From contig CM066300.1 of the NCBI GenBank assembly GCA_033807695.1, forward strand, positions 3,038,001-3,102,000: a stretch of 64,000 nucleotides of DNA. The letters are read 5' to 3'. This document shows, one piece after another, positions 57,319 to 64,000 of this stretch. Made by a program: the position numbers and the translations under genes. Each line of letters opens with the position of its first letter. The first letter of the stretch is position 1. The notes under the pieces are model-generated. The model saw only the letters and a program-made list of their open reading frames with translations, was not told the DNA's origin and ran no database searches. The DNA comes from Daedaleopsis sinensis (Eukaryota > Basidiomycota > Agaricomycetes > Polyporales > Polyporaceae).

Positions 57319-57965
57319 CAAGATCTCGACATCAACACCCCAGTGCAAGACTCGAGTCATTTGCGCCGTTGTAATCTCGCGCGCCTGGCACTGTTGGGCT
57401 CGGGGAGCCATCGTTGCTGTCGAGTTTTGGTGGGGTGAATTTGGGTTAGGGTAACTGTCGCTTTAACCCAAATTCCCCTCGTTTGAACTCGACGACAGTC
57501 GTGACTGCCTCAAGCCCGATGGTGTTTAGATTCGTCTCGGAGCGGGTGTTGTCTGTACAGTGTCGCGGAGTTGCACACACTATCCCTATACAGCCAATAT
57601 CCGCGCTGCTAGTTTACAATGGATCAAGTAATTCGCAGGGGCAAGGTAATCTCTCTGTGTCCCTCTCTTCGCTATGTCTCTGCTCGCGCTAGGTTTTACT
57701 ATGCTTCCCGCTCTATCTCGTTTCCCATTGTAGCTCATATGGTTTCCTGATACTTACCATGGACATCTGATATTCCTCTCCACCGGGGCGGTATTCGTTT
57801 AATGTGCTCCTTCACGAATACGCTACATAGCACACATTGCTCCTGTACCCGAATGTGCGTCCCTCGTCAACCCTCGTCAATCGAATTCACGTCGTACAAG
57901 CATCGATACAAGTGATGTAAATGATACACAGTGATTACTTCTCCCTTTCCCCCACGGCCAACTAT
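57319..57965. other. Convergent intergenic region with hairpin-forming inverted repeats
   Basis: Between the convergent RNase III-like and S-formylglutathione hydrolase genes. GTCGAGTT (57419-57426) pairs with AACTCGAC (57486-57493), and inside it GAATTTGGGTTA (57437-57448) pairs with TAACCCAAATTC (57464-57475). It could be a transcript 3' structure or a small repeat remnant. Confidence 0.55.
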
Positions 57966-59511
57966 TCATGCCTTGAGGAAGTTCGCGTGGACTGCAGGCT
58001 GGGGTCAGATGTGGTTCGGAAGACGGACACGCACGGGAACGTACAGTGAACATGGTCCGCGCCGAACGTCGACATCTGTGAGCAAGGAAGCTCTCAGCCA
58101 TATATTTCCGGGGAGATGCGAGGATAGAGGGCTTACGAAGAAGTAGCTATGGTCGTAGCCTTCCTGCGAGCGTACGCGCACCTGGACCTCGTCGTAGCCG
58201 GTGTCGCGCGCCGCCTTGAGGAAGTTCTCCGGGAGCAGCTGCCCGTTCTTGTAGAAGTTGTCCGCAGTGCCCTGTCGCGACAAGAGGCGCATCAGCCTGG
58301 GTTTCCCCGCCCGCGCACGCCCGATGCGACGCCCAACTGGCAACAGACACCAAAACACGAAACAAAACGAAGCACGGAACGCACGTAGTCGACGAGGATG
58401 TGCACGGGCTCCCGGCCGAGCTTCTTGATAAGCTCCGTCGCGTCGTACTTGTCCTTGGCCTCCTCGACGCCGCCCTGGAGGTAGCCCGCGAACGCCTTCT
58501 GGCCCCACGGGCAGTTCACCGGGTTCGCGATCGGCGCGAACGCGGAGCAGGACCGGTACTGCTTCACGCCGCCGAGCACGGAGGACAGGTAGAGCGTGAG
58601 CGCGCCGTGCCCGCCCATGGAGTGCCCGAAGATCGATTGGCGCGTGAGGTCCTGCGGGCGGCGCCGCGCGCGTGTGTCCGTTGGAGAGTGCGTGTCGTTG
58701 TAGGTGCATGGCGGGATGGGAAGGCGGTGGGCACGGGTGAGTGGTCAGCCTGAGCGGTGGAAGGGATGGGAAGGAAGCGGGGGACGCACGACAGGGATGC
58801 TGTTCGTCTCGAGCACCTGCGGGAGCTCGAGCGTGACGTGGGTGAGCATGTTGTAGTGCTTCGACCACTTCGGGTTCGTCGCGTTCACGTAGAAGCCCGC
58901 GCCTGTGCGCCCCCGCGTTCGTTCAGACCCTGTCCGTCACAGCAGGAGGGGGAGGGGGACACACCGACACCAAAGTCCCAGCTGTCCGTCTCGCCCTCGA
59001 TGCCGGCGCCGCGGGGGGAGGTGTCCGGGAAGAGGATCGCGATACCCTCTTTGGCGGCTGGGCCGAGGAAGTTGCCCTTCTGTGCGCTGCGTGCCGAGAA
59101 GGGGGTGGACGAGGGTGAGCGACTCCCTAGGTGGTGATAGTGGACACGGCTGGGAAGACCGCGCGAGCCAGGGGGAGGAGGTAGCACTCGAGTACTCACG
59201 CATTATCTTCGGTGCAAGTGAGGCCGGAGAGGTAGGTCAGGAGCGGGACTTTGTTGCTCGCGGACGCGTTTGCGGGGAGGAAGATGTTGAACTGCGCGTC
59301 GAGGCCTCCGAGGGCGGCAGACTAGCGTTGTGTGCGCATGCGCGGTGGGCGAAGCAGTAGGACGGGGGCGGGCAGCGCGAGCAGGTATGTAAGCGGTCGA
59401 TCAGCGACGTCATAGAAGTAAGTAGTGCGGGGACGTACATACCTTGAACTTGTACTTGTAGAGGTGGCCGTCGAAGACCTTGTTGATCGCGAGCTGCTCG
59501 ATGGTGGACAT
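57966..59511 (-). CDS. S-formylglutathione hydrolase (esterase D family)
   Basis: Eight exons on the minus strand: 59511-59443, 59321-59200, 59086-58965, 58902-58790, 58651-58385, 58271-58137, 58075-58045, 57991-57966; 294 residues, the normal family length. Motifs: [69 protein letters not shown] (nucleophile Ser), [24 protein letters not shown] (acid Asp) and EGYDHSYFF (His). It hydrolyses S-formylglutathione to formate and glutathione, the last step of glutathione-dependent formaldehyde removal. In a wood decayer this would serve formaldehyde from methanol and lignin demethylation, which is inference. Several introns are longer than average (113-138 bp). Cytosolic; no targeting signal. Confidence 0.95.
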
Positions 59512-59937
59512 TGTTAGAGGATGCAGTAGTTATCGGTGCGCAAAGAAAGGCTGGGACGATCGATTGCATCTCCAGAGCGGGTCGCCACCGGATGACGACA
59601 GCGCGCGTGGGTTTCCCATTCGCGGATCCTTTTCTGCACTCGTCCAGGCCCTTGTCTCAGCTCATCGGATCCTCGGACTCCCAGTCTCCCACAAGTGGAG
59701 GTCTCGTAGCGTCGGGCGGCCGACTGCGGCCGACACGAGCCGATCGTGTTTCTCCCTTGACCGGTGCGGTGCCCCGCCAAGCTGTTGTAGATCCATGTGG
59801 ATGCACGGGTAAGTATTATACGATGTAGCAAAAACATTATAATAGACTATTAGCCGTCGTGTTTCGTAAAGTCCCGAACCAGGGCCTGGAGCATCGTGCG
59901 GGCTCGTGAGGGTATCCAAGGACCGTAGTATGCAGTG
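59512..59937. other. Intergenic region
   Basis: 426 bp between two minus-strand genes; no recognisable feature. Confidence 0.5.
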
Positions 59938-62578
59938 TCAGCTCGCGTTTGAGGTGGAAGCTTTCGGTGCTTGCGCCCGAGCCGCGGGTGCTTCCGCCAC
60001 CTGCAGCGCTGGTTCACCACTTTGAGGGCGCAGACTTCCATCCACACTCTGCTGTCGGGGCCGTAGTGGGGTCACAGTTTGCGATTCACCCTTCCCGAGA
60101 CTGTCCGCCATCTCTGCACGCTCCCGCCCCTTGCGCTCGGCACTCGTCTCCCGCTCCGGTACCGGCCTGTTCTCCTCCTCGCCCTCGGGGTCATGGTGTT
60201 CGAGGCCTTCGACCACCCGCGCGAGATGGTCCGCAATTCCGAGGTAGAACGTCGCAGGTTTGAACTTGATCTCCCGGCCCATGATTTCCGCCCACTTGTA
60301 CCGCGCGGTGTTGATCCAGCCGACGAGATCGAGATGGTTCACGCCTTCAAGCGTCCCGAGATACGTCCCCTGCAAGAGCGCGCGCCGCCGCAGTGGAATT
60401 GCACCCACAAGAAGAGAACATGGCGGCATTACGGTAGTAAGCATCACGGTTCGCAGACGCGAGAACGAAGGGACGTGCGACGAAGAAAGACAACGTGAGA
60501 CGAACAACGGAGTGCACGTACCCATTTCGCGGACTGCAGCGACACGAGCCCGTCGTTCGGGCCCTCCTTCTCAAGCACGACCGAGTGTGGCCACCTATCA
60601 GCAGCGATAATGCGCGCATCAGCTTCTGGCTTTTGACAATCTTGATCGAAGCGGACACACTGACTTCCAGGTATCAATCAAGCCCGGCTCGTACACGGCA
60701 CCCCAGCTAAAGTAGTGGACGCCGGGAACATCTGGCGTGTCTTCGTTGAACCGGCGCATGTTCTCGATCGTCAGAAACTCGAACGCCTTTCCATCTCCGC
60801 CTCCGTTGGGGAGCAGATCGAGAAGGGAGAGCACCGACGACATCCGATCACGGCCCACGGTTTCCAGGAAGTGGTCGGCGAAGGAGGAGCCGCGATGCGG
60901 AGAGGATATCGTAGTCACTGAGAGGACCTTGAATGTCCGGTCCTTCAGATGCGTCGTGAGATATCGACTGTCGATGCCGCCCTGTAGACACCGTCAGCGC
61001 TCGTTCGGTGATGGTTGACAGATTCGGAGACCGATGGCACCCACCATACTGTGACCTACAACAGCAATTATCCTACAGTCCGAATCAGCAGGCCAACAGC
61101 AACAGAAACTGGCGCACATACCGACGAGATGCACAGCGCGGCCAGGATAGACCTCCGAGATCTTGTCACACAACACCTTTGCACGTTCGATTGGAGAACT
61201 GGTCGCAGGCACACGCGTGGTGAGAACCTGTGAAAATGATAGAGCGGCGCACCGAACATGTCAGATACAAGGGCTTCAAGGAGACAAGGGCTTCAACCTA
61301 CCTCTATGCCATTCGCTTCGAGGGCGTTGCGAATGCCACGCCAGTGCTGGACCTGCAACGGGGCAATCGCCGGGCCGAGTGTGACCGTGTCAAAACCCAG
61401 GAGGCCATGGCAGAAGACGAGAGGGTTCTTGGGCGAGACGTCTGTCAGGTAAGGCGCGGAGATAAACGTCAAAACCATGTGCTTTGTATGATATCGACTG
61501 CGGTATGGGAGGACGTACATTTACGCCGGATGTGCTCTCGTTCCTCCTCTGCTGTCTCCGCTCTATCCTCGTCGCTCAACATAGGGTTTGTGTTCTCTTT
61601 GTCCCCGGGTTCGTCTGAGCCGAACCAGTCCTTGAAGGAAGGTATCTGTGGGAAGTTGAAGCTTTGGGAAGGTGCAGAGGTATGCATGCTTCGACTTCGC
61701 TGTTGTATTGACCGCAGGGACTCTAGAGCGGGCGGGGAGCTATTGAGGTGCGCCTGGGGTGGTGAATGAGGCATCGGCAGTGGAATTGGAGTCGGACTGA
61801 GAAGGAGGTCGATGTCGTCATTGTCGTCTGGCTGTTGTGCAAACGGGTTCTCGAAAGGGTCGGTAAACGTCGGTCGCGCGTACACCGACGACGGCGGGGA
61901 TAGGCACGCGGTGGGCATAGTAGAGCGAGTAAGGTTGGAGAAGTAAGGCGGCCTGTGAAGGGATGTCGGCAGACGGGCGGCCTGTGGTCTAGAAGGAAGC
62001 CTAACATCGTCCGAATTGTCGCGGGAGTGGGCGGAGAGTATATGAGGATCATCCGCGAAGGCATCCGCGAGGACCGAGAGGGCAGAAGAAGGAGTAGAAG
62101 GCGATGATGGGCCTGGGGAATCAGACTGATTGGCAGCAGGGGTGGGAGGGCGTGAGCGGACTGGGGAGCTCGGGTTTGACTCTGAGGCCCGTTTGGTGGA
62201 GAACCAGCGGAGGATAGGGAGGGACGGCTGGCTGGCACGCTTGCGCTTTTGGGCAGCAGAGTAATCGGCAGCAGCTGGAGACAAACTGAAATTCATGGTG
62301 CTCGACCTGAGAGAATGGGTGGACAGTTGTGACGAGGGCGAGTGCAACGAACGCTGTGAAACTGAGGTTGGGACAGGAGAGCGTGTGGGGCGCATGGTGT
62401 CCGTTAGAGGATCGTCGAGAGAAACGGCTGCAGTTGGCGACTGCTGCGGCGCGGCGAGGGACGAGAAGAAGCCCTGGAGGCGGGACGAGATGTCCTGGCG
62501 GTCGCTGTCTGAGCTTTGTCTGGGGCTGTCGGGGAAAGAGAGCGCGCCATCGGTGGCTGCAGCGGACGGAAGCAGCAT
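59938..62578 (-). CDS. Alpha/beta-hydrolase lipase, Tgl2-like
   Basis: Seven exons on the minus strand: 62578-61519, 61441-61302, 61227-61122, 61055-61045, 60981-60665, 60594-60522, 60369-59938; 712 residues. The first 350 residues are Ser/Pro-rich and probably disordered. The hydrolase core begins NPLVFCHGLLGFDTVTLGP (oxyanion HG), then HWRGIRNALEANGIEV, TRVPATSSPIERAKVL, VHLVG-HSMG-GIDSRYLT (nucleophile Ser, assembled over an 11-nt exon), TTISSPHRGSSFADHF, GPNDGLVSLQSAKW (acid Asp) and GVNHLDLVGW (His). These match yeast Tgl2, a triacylglycerol/diacylglycerol lipase linked to mitochondria. The long N-terminal extension is unlike yeast Tgl2 and may carry regulatory sites. The C-terminal tail is charged and Ala-rich. 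Substrate is inferred. Confidence 0.87.
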
Positions 62579-63471
62579 CCGAGTCGAGGAGCTCCGTCAA
62601 GAGGGTCTGTGACTGTGACGTCACGCGTCAGTAAGTCTGACGTCGACAACCGGGCTCAGGGCGCTCGCTGCAAGTTACAAATCGGGCAGCCGATCCTACC
62701 GGCTTGGCAGGCTCATGGCACTGCAGGATGACCACATCGGTCCCGCCTCGTCGTCCGAGAGGCCGACGCCGCCAAATTGGGTGTTAAGAGGCCCCAGCAG
62801 GCCCTAGTAGGGCATGCGTACGGGCGTGGATAGCAATCGCTGCGCCATAGGTATGTGTACGCCGAAGATGATGATGATCACCACCAGCCTGTACTTCCTT
62901 GTCAGACTCATATGGTGCTCCCACAGTGCTCCGAAGTCCCACTTTCCTTCCGCGGCCAACCCTGCTGCTAATTCACTCAATGGCTGTGCTCCTCCCAGAT
63001 CCTATCTCAGTCTGTAAGTGTAACAGGGCACCATCAGGTTTGATCGCCCCGTTCACTTCATACTTAAAGCCCTCACTTTCCCGCACTCATATCATATCCC
63101 TCCTCCTCCCTAGGCGTCCTCTTCCCCATCGTTCTACATGTTGTGGTGTGCTCACCCCACCCTTTTCCACCGTCTCTCCACACGGAAGAGCTTCCCATCC
63201 GACCCCGCCCTTGTCAAAAAGGCTCACTTGTCGCGGGGCAACTCGAAGCAGAGCGAGAAGTATGTCCGCGCCCATCACCCCTTGATTCCCCTCCAGCTGA
63301 CAGTATCACTCGCCCTCTGTCAGGACACTGGTCGATTTCAGCGCACGCAAGGGATACGAGCACATCAAAATTCATGATATAATTGTCATTGATGCCCCCT
63401 TACCACCACCCAAAGACATCACCCCGCCCAGCTCCTGTCCTCCTTCACCTTCGACAGTCACCGTCAAGTCC
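62579..63471. promoter_or_regulatory. Divergent promoter: lipase (-) and kelch protein (+)
   Basis: 893 bp. CT-rich stretches precede the kelch ATG. Small open frames here show no conservation marks. No tRNA or TATA identified. Confidence 0.45.
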
Positions 63472-64000
63472 ATGTCTCGCAACAATCTCAGAGAGAAGCC
63501 CTTGCCGCCCCCCATTCCTGAATCCGAGTCCGAGACGGAGCCCGAGGACGAAGACTCTGAGCCTGTATTTCCCTGGTACCGCCGGAGACTGCTCGAGTCC
63601 GACAGCGCTTCACGATTTACATCCGCTCAGCCATCCCTCCTTCCACGCTGTGACTTCTCTCTGTCCAACGCCAGCTCGTCCAGCGCCGCTTTGAACCTCT
63701 TCGGTGGTATCGTCGATGACCGTGCACAGAACGACGTCTGCACCGTGTCTATACAGGACTTGTCCTTCGCGCGCCTGCACACTACCGGCGACATCCCCCC
63801 GCCTCGCTTTGGTCATGCGAGTGCATCTGCAGGAAGCGTTGTGGTCGTGTGGGGAGGCGATACCATGTCTGCGTCTTCAAACCAGATACGCGCACGAGCC
63901 AAGTACGACAACGGCTTGTACTTCCTCAATCTCGGTGAGCTCATCCTCACACCATTTCCGCTCGCCTCTGACAATTTATTTGAAATATTCAGCGAGCCGG
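63472..64000 (+). CDS. Kelch-repeat protein, 5' part
   Basis: Exon 1 63472-63934, intron 63935-63992 (58 bp GT-AG), exon 2 from 63993 cut by the window end. The visible 157 residues start MSRNNLREKPLPPPIPESESE, acidic and Pro-rich. They then enter kelch-type blades: LNLFGGIVDD, TTGDIPPPRFGHASAS, VVVWGGDTM, NGLYFLNL-ASR. The spacing (GG, then a Tyr/Trp blade end, then PxxRxGH) is that of kelch motifs in fungal Tea1-like or kelch-coiled-coil proteins, which form beta-propellers and often act in cell polarity. The full length and partner domains cannot be seen. An earlier non-coding or coding exon is possible. Confidence 0.78.
   Translation, partial: MSRNNLREKPLPPPIPESESETEPEDEDSEPVFPWYRRRLLESDSASRFTSAQPSLLPRCDFSLSNASSSSAALNLFGGIVDDRAQNDVCTVSIQDLSFARLHTTGDIPPPRFGHASASAGSVVVVWGGDTMSASSNQIRARAKYDNGLYFLNLGELILTPFPLASDNLFEIFSEP

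Noticed and set aside
57443..57452. TTAGGG telomere-like unit
   Set aside because: A single GGGTTAGGG inside a hairpin; no array.
1..64000. CRISPR arrays, bacterial operons, ribosome-binding sites
   Set aside because: The DNA is clearly eukaryotic; none were seen and none are expected.
1..64000. tRNA or rRNA genes in intergenic regions
   Set aside because: No cloverleaf with A and B boxes could be recognised by eye. A tRNAscan run would be decisive.

Overview
This is nuclear DNA of a filamentous basidiomycete, most likely a wood- or litter-decaying agaricomycete. The evidence is about 140 very short GT-AG introns (mostly 45-75 bp), strongly split genes, CT-rich 5' leaders, a CBM1-GH5 cellulase, a GH20 exo-hexosaminidase, a pheromone-regulated ThrE/DUF1212 transporter, and Plavaka and DIRS-type transposons, both well known from Agaricomycetes. 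All exon models were built by hand. For each spliced model the summed exon length is a whole number of codons, and family motifs run across the junctions.

Layout. 1-1489 (+): 3' end of a heparinase II/III-like lyase. 2142-3273 (+): Ser/Thr-rich single-pass membrane protein. 3954-6576 (-): GNL1-type circularly permuted GTPase. 7111-9320 (+): SAM-dependent methyltransferase. 9811-12272 (+): PRM10/ThrE-like membrane protein. 12523-16957 (-): SNF2-RING translocase with SUMO-interacting-like motifs. 18069-33654 (+): GH20 gene broken by a nested transposon. 33835-35981 (-): FHA-domain checkpoint kinase of the Cds1/CHK2 type. 36250-36993: three inverted-repeat structures. 37125-39555 (-): LSG1 60S-biogenesis GTPase. 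40062-41892 (-): CBM1-GH5 endoglucanase. 42626-43875 (+): LYR-motif protein. 43987-48712 (-): exocyst SEC8. 48981-55541 (+): Mit1/CHD-like chromatin remodeller. 56226-57318 (+): RNase III-like/dsRBD protein. 57966-59511 (-): S-formylglutathione hydrolase. 59938-62578 (-): Tgl2-like lipase. 63472-64000 (+): 5' end of a kelch-repeat protein.

The main event is a nested insertion. A DIRS-order tyrosine-recombinase retrotransposon (19637-32184) with split direct repeats sits exactly at a CG dinucleotide inside a GH20 exon. A 6.3-kb two-gene Plavaka DNA transposon (21625-27952) sits inside that element's recombinase gene, with an AT duplication in an ACATGT target. The split repeats differ by one base per pair, so the DIRS insertion is recent. 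The Plavaka transposase and partner genes look intact. The GH20 remnant also carries an independent one-base deletion near 33479.

The second theme is microexons placed on functional motifs: 8 nt in the kinase HRDLK loop, 6 nt in the endoglucanase, 11 nt over the lipase nucleophile, 9 nt (behind a GC-AG intron) in the remodeller, and an LSG1 first coding exon that is only ATG. Automatic annotation would probably miss several of these.

Housekeeping genes cover ribosome assembly (GNL1, LSG1), secretion (SEC8), chromatin and DNA-damage response (SNF2-RING, Mit1-like, CHK2-like) and formaldehyde detoxification. They are interspersed with secreted carbohydrate-active enzymes. No RNA genes or CRISPR arrays were seen.
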